Of a DNA stretch of 64,000 nt, positions 18,310-27,038 are shown piece after piece; within the stretch, counting starts at the first letter, position 1; every line of letters starts with the position of its first letter. Origin of the DNA: Solitalea koreensis (lineage in GTDB: Bacteria; Bacteroidota; Bacteroidia; Sphingobacteriales; Sphingobacteriaceae). The DNA is taken from assembly GCF_900182575.1 (NCBI RefSeq), contig NZ_FXSZ01000002.1:248001-312000 (forward strand). The letters run 5' to 3'. A model generated the notes under the pieces. That model worked only from the letters and a program-made list of their open reading frames with translations. It had not been told where the DNA came from and ran no database searches. The position numbers and the translations under genes are program-made.

Positions 18310-20517
18310 CTATTCGATAGTAAACCAGGTATAACTTTCCGGTTCAATACTACAGGTTAATTCAACTTCGTAGTTCCGGTTAAGTTTATAGGATTTATAG
18401 TCACCGTCCTTCTCTTTTAATTTGGCAGATGTTGCTAATCCGGTATAATACAACGGAACTTTAATGGTTCTTGTAATTTTTTCCTTTAATGGATTGTATA
18501 GCATCACCAATCCTTTTGTTTTTAGATTAGGATTAACGTGCAATAGGCCATCCCAATCTCTTCCATCAGCTCTGCGTAAATGAATAATGTCGGAATTGAG
18601 AATATCACGATACTTTTTATACCAGCTGATAACATTTATTACCGTTTGTTTAGTGGTTTCGGTATCGTATAGTCTTGGACCACGATAACACGCTTGTACT
18701 CCGGCACCATAATACTGCATCATTAGTTGATCATAATCTTTCAAATGTTCAGAAAGTGGTTCCAAGACAGATTCGGGTCCACCACCATGATAACGGGTAA
18801 GCGGTACAAAACCCCAACCCATGGATGCTGTTTTTTCCCAGGTGCCATCAAAAATATTCTGGCGGTTTAAAATTTTCTGATTCTCTCTGGGTAATGAAAA
18901 GTTTACTTCCCGATAACCGATGGCTATTTTATGTGTACCATCCAAAAAGTACCAATCAGGAGCGTTCACATATACTCCTTTTTCATTAAGCCAGTGGTAT
19001 AACTCTTTTTGAATCTCCATTTGTCGCCATTGCGAATCATCCAAACCTATATGCCCCGGATGGGTGGTTGATGCACATACATCACCAGGGTATGGCCCAT
19101 CATTTTCCCAAATATCAAAACCAGTTTGGGTATAGAATTTTTTTATCTTATCACGGTAGCCCAAGCCCCATTTACTACCATAACAAGGAGCATGACCGAA
19201 AAATGCGCCACCAGGTTTACCTGTTTTTGGATCGACAACATCATCTTCATCACTAATTCTACGGCTACTGAACAAGGAGTAACCTCCTATCATTATTCCT
19301 TTACTATGGGCATAATCAGCAAGAACCTTCCATTTTTGTAAATTGGTTGCTGTTGTGTCTTCCATATTTACATGACTACCAAAACTAAGTATCAATGCTT
19401 CATAACCGGTAGCAGCACATTGATCAACAGCTGTACGAACCTGTTCATCATTTTTACTAACCAAGTGCATGAAAATTGGGTTAGCAGTTGTCCATGGTGC
19501 AACTGTAGCGTACATTTTACGAATAGCTAATCCTCGTCTTTCTCTGTCGTAACTATCGATTAGCAACTCATGTGTACGCACTGATTTGAAATTTTCACCA
19601 GGCTGTAATTCAATGTCAGGATCTTTTACCGGATACACCTCCAATAAACAAGGGGTGTGATAATCGTAGTTTACCTGAGAAGTATAAGTTGAATCAACTT
19701 TCCAATGGGTAGTTTGGTCGCTGATATCGTACCGCATGGCATTATTGAACGCATAATTGGTTTCTATATAAATACCATGAGGTTTTTTCATCACTTCAGG
19801 TTTTCCCACCACAGCACTTTCTTCTTCTACGGTTCCTAAAATTTCATTGACAACACGATCTATCTTAAATACTTTATTGCCTTTATTTTCGATGCTGAGG
19901 GATTTTACAATTAAAGGTAGTCCATCATACAATTCATAATTCACTCTCACTTGCAAACCTGATAGGCGTGCAACACTAGGCTCGTATAGAAATGAAATCA
20001 TTTTACCAGTGGCCTGACTATTATTGGTAGCCCAAAACTTATTTTTCCATTGTAAGTAAGGCGTAAGTGGTTTTATTTCAAATGAAACAAACTGAAAATC
20101 GTTTTCTCCCTTTGTAAACTTATTTACCCATTCCGGTCTGAGATACGCATTTTCTTTTTGTCCACTCAATCCTCCAACATTATAATCTATTCCATTAATA
20201 GTTAAACGGGCTTCAGCTTTTACCGACCTAAGCAATTGTTCATCATTGATAAGGTTTGAATAATCAATACAAGCAACATTGGGCGTAATAGTAAAAACTC
20301 TTCTTACTAAACCATTGCTAAGAATGATCTCTTTATTGTTTTCACTTTTATAAATGGTTGCAATATATGGTTGAGCGTTTAACAGCCAATCAACTTTTTT
20401 TATATTTTGAATTTTAGCATTCAAAACCGGCAACTGTTGGATGCTTGTTTGAGCCTGAACATGAATTGCGGCACCTGACAGAAGTAAAAACAGTATTTTA
20501 TTGAAACCCATAATCAT
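18310..20517 (-). CDS. Secreted glycoside hydrolase, GH36/clan GH-D-like, substrate unknown
   Basis: A 735-residue protein with signal peptide (cleavage near HVQAQT; an alternative start is the third residue, also Met). About 300 residues of beta-sandwich resemble the N-terminal domain of GH36. A barrel follows with ALILSFGSH, the motif FDIWENDGPYPGD (468-479), whose Asp473 is a good nucleophile candidate, and RYHGGGPES. The tail is a small beta domain ending PESYTWFTIE. Clan GH-D enzymes are alpha-galactosidases and alpha-N-acetylgalactosaminidases, which would fit removal of terminal alpha-Gal(NAc) from host-type glycans. I cannot assign a CAZy family by eye. It sits 49 bases upstream of the SDR gene. 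Confidence 0.6.
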   Translation of the reverse strand: MIMGFNKILFLLLSGAAIHVQAQTSIQQLPVLNAKIQNIKKVDWLLNAQPYIATIYKSENNKEIILSNGLVRRVFTITPNVACIDYSNLINDEQLLRSVKAEARLTINGIDYNVGGLSGQKENAYLRPEWVNKFTKGENDFQFVSFEIKPLTPYLQWKNKFWATNNSQATGKMISFLYEPSVARLSGLQVRVNYELYDGLPLIVKSLSIENKGNKVFKIDRVVNEILGTVEEESAVVGKPEVMKKPHGIYIETNYAFNNAMRYDISDQTTHWKVDSTYTSQVNYDYHTPCLLEVYPVKDPDIELQPGENFKSVRTHELLIDSYDRERRGLAIRKMYATVAPWTTANPIFMHLVSKNDEQVRTAVDQCAATGYEALILSFGSHVNMEDTTATNLQKWKVLADYAHSKGIMIGGYSLFSSRRISDEDDVVDPKTGKPGGAFFGHAPCYGSKWGLGYRDKIKKFYTQTGFDIWENDGPYPGDVCASTTHPGHIGLDDSQWRQMEIQKELYHWLNEKGVYVNAPDWYFLDGTHKIAIGYREVNFSLPRENQKILNRQNIFDGTWEKTASMGWGFVPLTRYHGGGPESVLEPLSEHLKDYDQLMMQYYGAGVQACYRGPRLYDTETTKQTVINVISWYKKYRDILNSDIIHLRRADGRDWDGLLHVNPNLKTKGLVMLYNPLKEKITRTIKVPLYYTGLATSAKLKEKDGDYKSYKLNRNYEVELTCSIEPESYTWFTIE

Positions 20518-20626
20518 TTTAATTTTTCAGTGAAATACTTCTATAAAATTAGACTAGCATGTGACACTCCTTCTCCCCGCCGATACTTACAACGACTCCC
20601 TGTTAAACAAAAAACGCTAGGATACA

Positions 20627-22279
20627 TTATAATGAAACGCCTCGTTTCCATGGAATAAAATCATCCTGACCTAATTCTACAGACTTAGGAATAATTTCTC
20701 CGCTAGCCGCTTTAATACAATATTCCAAAATCTCCTCTCCCATTTGTTCGAGTGTTTTTTCGCCGGTAATTACACCACCGCAATCAATATCAATAATATC
20801 ACTCATTCTGGTAGCCAAGGCCGTATTAGATGAGAGCTTAATAGTTGGGCAAACAACATTGCCGGTTGGTGTTCCTAAACCGGTGGTAAACAAAATCAGA
20901 GTAGCACCACTGGCTGCTTTTCCGGTAGTAGCCTCCACATCATTACCTGGTGTACAAACCAAATGCAGACCCGGCTTAACAACTGGTTCCGTATAATCTA
21001 AAACATCAGTAATTGGGGCTGTACCTCCTTTTTTAGCCGCTCCAACAGATTTTATCGCATCGGTAATTAATCCATCCTTAATATTACCCGGTGAAGGATT
21101 CATATAAAAACCACTACCTACAGCTTTTGCCTGAGCGTCATAAGCCTTCATGAGATGAGTGAATTTATCAGCAGCTTGGTGGGTAACACAGCGGTCAACT
21201 AAGTTTTGTTCAGCGCCAAACAGTTCAGGAAACTCCGCCAATAAAACTTGTCCACCTAGTGCTACTAATAAATCAGAAGTATATCCAACTGCCGGATTTG
21301 CCGAAATACCTGAGAACCCATCAGAACCTCCACATTTTACGCCAATGCAAAGTTTACTTAGTGGTTGAGGAGTTCTCTCGACTTTGTTTACTTCAATTAA
21401 GCCCTCAAATGTTTTTTGAATAGCTTCTGCAATCATTAATTCTTCTGATACAGCCGATTGTTGTTCGAAAATATACATCGGCTTATTAAAGTTAGGATTG
21501 CGTTTTTTGATGTCTTGCAGTAATAAATCAACTTGCAAGTGCTGACAGCCTAAACTCAGAATAGTGATACCGGCAACATTGGCGTGGTCGGCATATGAAG
21601 CTAATAATTTGCTAAGCATTTCACTATCTTGCCTTGTGCCACCACAACCGCCTTCATGATTTAAAAATTTAATACCATCAATGTTTGGAAACAAACGATC
21701 ATTAATAATAATATCTTCTTCCTGTAACAAAAATTGTGGGGTCAGCGTCGCCGTATCGGTTTGTTGTTTATGAGCTGAAATTAATTTACTAACTGCTTTC
21801 CGGTATTTATGAGATGGCGCATACCCCAATTGTTGAAGCAGCGCATCTTTGATATAATCCAGATTTCTATTTTCGCAAAAAACCGTTGGAATAAATAACC
21901 AATAATTAGCTGTTCCTACTCTTCCATCGTTACGTAAATAACCGTTAAAAGTTCTTTCTTCCCATTTGTTCACATCCGGTGCTGTCCAATGATAATCATT
22001 TTGCTTTTTATAATTTTCATTAGAAGCATGCTTGATATTATGAGTATGAATTAACTCTCCTTTTTGAATAGATTGAGTGGCTTTGCCAACCAAAACACCA
22101 TACATAATAATCTCATCACCCACGACAAAATGCTTCATGGCAAACTTGTGCTTGGCTGCAATATCATTTTGCAAAGTATAACATTCATTCTTAAATTCGA
22201 TAATATCGTTTTTGGACAAATCGGTTAAAGCAACTAGTACGTTATCTGTAGAATGAATTTGTAATATTTTTTGAAACAT
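20627..22279 (-). CDS. UxaA-family sugar-acid dehydratase, candidate L-fuconate dehydratase
   Basis: A 550-residue protein with an N-terminal SAF domain (about 1-90) joined to the large UxaA/GarD catalytic region. Motifs: NHEGGCGGTRQDSE, LGCQHLQVDLLLQDI, KCGGSDGFSGISANPAVG and PTGNVVCPTIKLSSN. The annotated relative is D-altronate dehydratase. No altronate or galacturonate genes are nearby. The cluster otherwise lacks an enolase-superfamily L-fuconate dehydratase, so this protein is the best candidate for that step. D-altronate and L-fuconate share C2-C4 configuration, which makes the switch plausible. There is no signal peptide. The 109-base gap downstream may hold a second promoter. Confidence 0.78.
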   Translation of the reverse strand: MFQKILQIHSTDNVLVALTDLSKNDIIEFKNECYTLQNDIAAKHKFAMKHFVVGDEIIMYGVLVGKATQSIQKGELIHTHNIKHASNENYKKQNDYHWTAPDVNKWEERTFNGYLRNDGRVGTANYWLFIPTVFCENRNLDYIKDALLQQLGYAPSHKYRKAVSKLISAHKQQTDTATLTPQFLLQEEDIIINDRLFPNIDGIKFLNHEGGCGGTRQDSEMLSKLLASYADHANVAGITILSLGCQHLQVDLLLQDIKKRNPNFNKPMYIFEQQSAVSEELMIAEAIQKTFEGLIEVNKVERTPQPLSKLCIGVKCGGSDGFSGISANPAVGYTSDLLVALGGQVLLAEFPELFGAEQNLVDRCVTHQAADKFTHLMKAYDAQAKAVGSGFYMNPSPGNIKDGLITDAIKSVGAAKKGGTAPITDVLDYTEPVVKPGLHLVCTPGNDVEATTGKAASGATLILFTTGLGTPTGNVVCPTIKLSSNTALATRMSDIIDIDCGGVITGEKTLEQMGEEILEYCIKAASGEIIPKSVELGQDDFIPWKRGVSL

Positions 22280-22308
22280 AAAAGTGATTGTTATTGCACC
22301 TGAACTAA

Positions 22309-23592
22309 TTAATTGCTTTCTGTTTTAATTTTATGACCCTTCCAACCGAACCAGGCCACAACTATAAAGCAAACCAATGGTACTGTATAGCCATACTGAA
22401 TGTTATCAATTGATTCGCCAACCATTGCAAAAACGCGCGGCAATATAGCACCTCCAACAATTGACATTACGATTAAGCTACTTCCGAATTCTGTATCGCC
22501 ACCCAAATCTTTAATGCCTAAAGAAAAAATAGTAGGGAACATAATAGACATAAAGAAGCATATACCTATTACTGTATACACGGTAATCATTCCATGCGCA
22601 AATATGGCAACTAAGCATAATGCTATATTTATTACGGCATAAGAAGCAAGTAAATACTGAGGTTTGATGAAAACATTTAAACCTGTTCCTACAAATCGGC
22701 CTATTAAAAAGGCAATACCGCATATTCCAAGATAGTCAGCTGCCTGTACATCTGTTATACCTGCTGATTTTGTTGCATATAAAATAAACAAACTAAAAAC
22801 ACAAACCTGAGCGCCTACATAGAAAAATTGAGCCGCTACCCCCCACGATAAATGCTTGTGTTTAAAGGCATGTAAAATGTTTTTACCAGCAACATGTTCG
22901 CCGGTTGTTTGAATTTTTGGAAGCTTAACTAATGAGAATAAGATTGCTATCAAAACCAGAATACCACCTAAAACAAGATAAGGTGTTTTTACTGAAGAGG
23001 CCTCTGCTGCTAGTGCAAGTTTTTTGGCACCTTCGGTCATTGCATTTAATTCATTATCTGTATGCCCTTTTGTTAGTATAAGTCTTGCTCCGATAACAGG
23101 AGCTAAAGCAGCAGCCAGCCCATTAAACGATTGTGCAAAATTCAGTCTTAACACCGATGTTTTAGCATCACCAAGAGAAGATATATAGGGATTTGCTGCG
23201 GTTTCTAAAATAGTTAAGCCACAAGCTATAATAAACAATGCTACCAAGAAGAAGCCGTAAAGCTGAGTGTTTGCGGCAGGAATAAACAGGAACGAACCCG
23301 TAGCAAAAATCAATAATCCTATAATGATACTCGATTTATAACCATATTTCTTCATGATAATGCCCGCAGGTATAGCCATTATAAAATAAGCTATAAATAC
23401 AGCAGAATCAACCAATGTGGCCTGAACGGCGGTAAGTGTAAATGAGCGTTTTAAATGCGGTATTAGTATTGGATCCAAGTTATGTGCAAACCCCCACAGG
23501 AAGAATAAGCTTGTTACCAAAATAAGTGGTACTAAATAGTTTTTGGTTCTGCTAGGACTTTTAACAGCTACGGTTTGAGTTGATAATTCCAT
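22309..23592 (-). CDS. fucP: FucP-type L-fucose:H+ symporter
   Basis: A 427-residue MFS transporter with about twelve membrane helices. The first helix carries the FucP signature FLWGFAHNLDPILIPHLK (32-49), and ILETAANPYISSLG (129-142) follows, which contains the Glu and Asn residues of the FucP/GlcP group. It should bring free L-fucose across the inner membrane with a proton. It lies 13 bases after the mutarotase gene and 29 bases before the UxaA-type gene, near the promoter end of the run. Related bacteroidetal permeases can carry glucose or galactose. The neighbours favour fucose. Confidence 0.85.
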   Translation of the reverse strand: MELSTQTVAVKSPSRTKNYLVPLILVTSLFFLWGFAHNLDPILIPHLKRSFTLTAVQATLVDSAVFIAYFIMAIPAGIIMKKYGYKSSIIIGLLIFATGSFLFIPAANTQLYGFFLVALFIIACGLTILETAANPYISSLGDAKTSVLRLNFAQSFNGLAAALAPVIGARLILTKGHTDNELNAMTEGAKKLALAAEASSVKTPYLVLGGILVLIAILFSLVKLPKIQTTGEHVAGKNILHAFKHKHLSWGVAAQFFYVGAQVCVFSLFILYATKSAGITDVQAADYLGICGIAFLIGRFVGTGLNVFIKPQYLLASYAVINIALCLVAIFAHGMITVYTVIGICFFMSIMFPTIFSLGIKDLGGDTEFGSSLIVMSIVGGAILPRVFAMVGESIDNIQYGYTVPLVCFIVVAWFGWKGHKIKTESN

Positions 23593-23605
23593 GAAAGAGT
23601 TTAGG

Positions 23606-23938
23606 TTAAAGTTGAAAGATTTTATTCATTTCTACCCATTTCTGACCAGGTAAGGCAGATGGTAAGGCTTGTTGATAGTTCCACATCAGCGTTTCCCATT
23701 CCTGTACTTTTGGATTATTATCATCCATAGTACTCTTTTTTTCAAAAGAAAATTGTTCATTGGCTTCCAGTATCATGAACAACCTGTTTTCAATGCGATA
23801 AATTTCAAGACGTTCAATTCCTGCAGCAGTTATGCTCTCTAAAATTTCCGGCCAAACTTGTTGATGATACTTTTCGTATTCTGTAATTAGCGCTGCATCA
23901 GGTATTAAATCAAGTGCAAGGCAGTGTCTTTTTAACAT
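23606..23938 (-). CDS. L-rhamnose mutarotase-family protein, candidate L-fucose mutarotase
   Basis: A 110-residue protein of the small RhaM/DUF718 ferredoxin-fold family, full length for that family. Visible motifs are EYEKYHQQVWPEIL (24-37), a Tyr-His pair at the sugar site, GIERLEIYRIENRLFMILE, and a closing GQKWVEMNKIFQL. Members interconvert alpha and beta anomers of 6-deoxyhexoses. With FucP next door, L-fucose is the likely substrate. It is the first gene of the minus-strand fucose run. The candidate promoter/operator module lies 125-171 bases upstream of its start. Confidence 0.82.
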   Translation of the reverse strand: MLKRHCLALDLIPDAALITEYEKYHQQVWPEILESITAAGIERLEIYRIENRLFMILEANEQFSFEKKSTMDDNNPKVQEWETLMWNYQQALPSALPGQKWVEMNKIFQL

Positions 23939-24062
23939 TATTTAAATAGTAAGGTTGTTAATAATTTTTCGAATTCAATATCTATATGCAATAGCTTTAG
24001 CTTAACAAGTGTAAATCCTCGCAATTTTAAACATTGTATTTCACAAAGAAAGTGTTATTGTT

Positions 24063-24109
24063 CAAAATTAATTTTATCTAATTGTCGAATTAATAAACGA
24101 TATTAACAT
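24063..24109 (-). promoter_or_regulatory. Candidate promoter/operator of the fucose run, copy 1
   Basis: A 27-base element (24083-24109), read on the plus strand as TGTCGAATTAATAAACGATA and continuing TTAACAT, recurs with one change at 26928-26954. The similarity continues without gaps to 24063 (about 40 of 47 bases equal by hand count). On the minus strand 24063-24070 reads TAATTTTG, a match to the bacteroidetal -7 box TAnnTTTG, with the repeated element directly upstream where an activator would bind. It lies upstream of the mutarotase gene. The neighbouring AraC protein is the obvious candidate binder. Binding is inference. Confidence 0.6.
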
Positions 24110-24186
24110 ACAATGCTACAAATTGACTCAAATAAATGAATATAGCATTGAAGTCTTCTTACTGAAAATCGCATAAAGCAAATAGC

Positions 24187-26862
24187 TTATTTATCAACTG
24201 TAACAATATCCCTAACCCGAATATCTTTTGAAGATGCCCCAATCATAATTCTAAATTCACCGGGTTCAACTACCCACTGCATCTGCTCATTTAGCATTTT
24301 TAACAGGTCGGGGGTAATCGTAAATGTAACTTCTTTTGTTTCTCCTGGTTTTAAATGAATACGTTGAAAACCTTTCAACTCTTTAAGAGGACGAGCCACT
24401 GATGACACCAAGTCGCGAATGTACAGCTGTACCACTTCGTCGCCTTCTCGTGTTCCGATATTTTTTATCGTGCAATAAACTACAGTTGATTCATTTTTAG
24501 AAAAATGCTGTTTATCAAAACGCAGATTACTGTATGCAAATTTAGTATAGCTTAATCCGAAGCCAAACGGAAATAAGGGTTGACCGGTAAGGTTGACATA
24601 ATCATCGGTGCGTCCGGTGGGTTTATGATTGTACACTAAAGGTAACTGCCCCTCGGCTATAGGAAAAGTAATTGGCAAGCGGCCGGCAGGATTGTAATCA
24701 CCAAATAACACATCGGCTAAGGCATTTCCTCCTTCTTCTCCCGGATACCATGCATCTACAACTGAAGAAACATTATTGATCCATTTGGTCATGGTAATGG
24801 CACTACCACCAATTAGAACCACCACCACAGGTTTGCCGGTCGCGGCAATTCTATTAATCATTTCTTCCTGATAACCGGGTAAATTTAAATAAGCCCTGTC
24901 GAGTGATTCTCCTTCTTCAATACCGGTTACAACAACAGCTACATCCGATTTTTGAGCCGTTGCCACTGCATCATCAATTTTCTGTTGCCAATCATTAGGC
25001 ACACCGATATTCCAAATAAGCTTAAACCACGCTGAACCCGAAGACTCAAAAAATTCTACACGGATATCATATTCCTTGTCTTTTTCAAAATAATAGTCGG
25101 TTAATAAGGTACTGTATGTTTGGCTTTTCCAATTATCAATTATTAGTTTTCCATTCAAATAAAGCCGATAACCATCGTTACCATCCAGTCCAATCTTAAA
25201 TTTACCTGTTGCCGGTGCTTTTAATTTACCTGTCCATTTAACCGAATAGAAATCATAATTAATGTCTGGGTGAGGAGAATACAGGGTCCAGCGAAAATTC
25301 ATTTTTTTATCCACCCTGGTCACTACCGGTTTACCATTTAAGGCAATATTGTTGAAATATTCACCCAATAAACCATTCTCTGTTTTTCCGTTTGCGCTTA
25401 CAGATAAATTTGCTGATGGCACCGTAACCCATTCATCCGATTGGCGGCCGCAACCAGGGGAATACAGTACATTGCTTGTTTTATTTAACTTATTTTTAAT
25501 ACCATCGAGAATACTAATTTTTCCATTGCCAGGTCCGCTGTAACCGCCCAACCTTGCTTCAACGGCATCGGTGCCGATAAGCGCCAATGAATGTATTGAT
25601 TTCTGAAGTGGTAAAACGTTATTATCATTCTTTAATAACACTATGGATTTTAATGCTGCTTCTTTTGCTAATGTTTTGTGAGCCGGATTCCCATTCCATT
25701 TATTCACTTCATTTTCATTTACATACGGATGTTCGAAAAGCCCCAATTGGAATTTAATTGTCAGAACCCGTTTTACGGCTTCATCCATAGTTTTTTGATC
25801 AATTCTGCCATCCAAAAATGGTGGGATAAATAGCTTGTAATGCTCATAATCCGTCTGAAATATGACATCCAATCCATTGTTGATGGCTTTAGCCGAAGCA
25901 TCGGGATAATCGTTTGCTGTAAAATGCAAAACATTGGCACCTCCAACAGCCGAAGCGTCTGAAATTACGAATCCCTTAAAGTTCAATTCTTGTTTCAGTT
26001 TTTTGTTTAACAACCAATCATTTGCAGTACATGGACTTCCATTTAAAGAATTGTAAGAAGTCATTACACTGCGGGATCCTCCTCTTTCGAAACAAGCCTT
26101 AAAAGGTGGAAGATAAATTTCTTCCAGCAAGCGTTCATCGAAATCAATGGGATAACTATCACGGCCGCCATCTCCACTATTAGCTAAAAAATGCTTAGGT
26201 GTAGTAACCACATCCATTTTTTCAAATGGAGAAACGAAAGCTACTCCCATTTCCGATGATAAATAAGGATCCTCCCCATAGGTTTCCTCCACCCTTCCCC
26301 AACGAACATCACTGGCAATATTGACAACAGGGGACAAAATTTGACGAATCCCCCTGCTTTTTGTTTCACGGGCAATGGCTTCGGCTACGCGTCTCATCAA
26401 CGACGTGTCCCACATGGCAGAAAGACCTATGGATTGAGGAAATGCAGTAGCTCCATCCCTGACCAAACCATGCAATGTTTCATCAAAGGCAATTATGGGG
26501 ATGCCTAAGCGTGTTTCTTCTACAAAATAGTTTTGAATAGCGTTAATCTTCCTGGCTGTTTCCAATGCCGTTGCAGAAGAGCTGTAACTAAGCAACTGTC
26601 CGGCGGCATCCGTATTACCCTTGGTACTTACCTGAAATCCAAATATGCCCTTCTGGTATTTTTCCTTTCCTTCTTCCAAATCGCCCGGAATCATGAATAA
26701 TTGCCAAAACTTTTCCTCAGTATTCATTCGTGATAATAAATCCTTTACTCTTTCATCTATGGAAAGCTTAGGGTTTTTATAAGGCAACTTGGCTTGTGAA
26801 AAAGCAGAAAAAGATAAAAATGTGAATAGTATTAAAATGAAGAACCTTTTCTTTTCTATCAT
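24187..26862 (-). CDS. Secreted GH3 beta-glycosidase with PA14 domain
   Basis: An 891-residue protein with signal peptide ending near AFSQAK. Order of domains: GH3 N-terminal barrel (about 30-370) with the nucleophile Asp302 in GFVISDASAVGG; the GH3 C-terminal sandwich, interrupted by a PA14 domain at about 490-630 (LLGEYFNNIALNG to NIGVPNDW) that may bind sugars; then a fibronectin-III-like domain ending IRVRDIVTVDK. GH3 enzymes release beta-linked glucose, xylose or GlcNAc; the exact sugar is not evident. It is a separate minus-strand unit, upstream of the fucose run and divergent from the AraC gene, and has its own copy of the shared operator 66 bases upstream. Confidence 0.88.
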   Translation of the reverse strand: MIEKKRFFILILFTFLSFSAFSQAKLPYKNPKLSIDERVKDLLSRMNTEEKFWQLFMIPGDLEEGKEKYQKGIFGFQVSTKGNTDAAGQLLSYSSSATALETARKINAIQNYFVEETRLGIPIIAFDETLHGLVRDGATAFPQSIGLSAMWDTSLMRRVAEAIARETKSRGIRQILSPVVNIASDVRWGRVEETYGEDPYLSSEMGVAFVSPFEKMDVVTTPKHFLANSGDGGRDSYPIDFDERLLEEIYLPPFKACFERGGSRSVMTSYNSLNGSPCTANDWLLNKKLKQELNFKGFVISDASAVGGANVLHFTANDYPDASAKAINNGLDVIFQTDYEHYKLFIPPFLDGRIDQKTMDEAVKRVLTIKFQLGLFEHPYVNENEVNKWNGNPAHKTLAKEAALKSIVLLKNDNNVLPLQKSIHSLALIGTDAVEARLGGYSGPGNGKISILDGIKNKLNKTSNVLYSPGCGRQSDEWVTVPSANLSVSANGKTENGLLGEYFNNIALNGKPVVTRVDKKMNFRWTLYSPHPDINYDFYSVKWTGKLKAPATGKFKIGLDGNDGYRLYLNGKLIIDNWKSQTYSTLLTDYYFEKDKEYDIRVEFFESSGSAWFKLIWNIGVPNDWQQKIDDAVATAQKSDVAVVVTGIEEGESLDRAYLNLPGYQEEMINRIAATGKPVVVVLIGGSAITMTKWINNVSSVVDAWYPGEEGGNALADVLFGDYNPAGRLPITFPIAEGQLPLVYNHKPTGRTDDYVNLTGQPLFPFGFGLSYTKFAYSNLRFDKQHFSKNESTVVYCTIKNIGTREGDEVVQLYIRDLVSSVARPLKELKGFQRIHLKPGETKEVTFTITPDLLKMLNEQMQWVVEPGEFRIMIGASSKDIRVRDIVTVDK

Positions 26863-26907
26863 AATTATTTATAAATAGCTATCAATAACAAAGAAAAGCT
26901 ATTTACT

Positions 26908-26954
26908 GAGAATAAATTTTACCAAACTGTCGAATTAGTAAACGATATTAACAT
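26908..26954 (-). promoter_or_regulatory. Candidate operator, copy 2, between GH3 and AraC genes
   Basis: The 27-base element at 26928-26954 differs from 24083-24109 at a single position (G for A at 26938), and the 20 bases beside it match at 14. It lies 66 bases upstream of the GH3 start and 85 bases upstream of the divergent AraC start, so it could serve both. Inside it are two similar half-like words, CGAATTA and CGATATTA, 12-13 bases apart. The -7 position is poorer here than in copy 1. Confidence 0.6.
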
Positions 26955-27038
26955 GGTCTTCTATGAAATAATTCACACGAAGTATATAGAATTGAATTAC
27001 AATTTTTTATTTTCATCGGTTCAACCGATAAACCCAAA

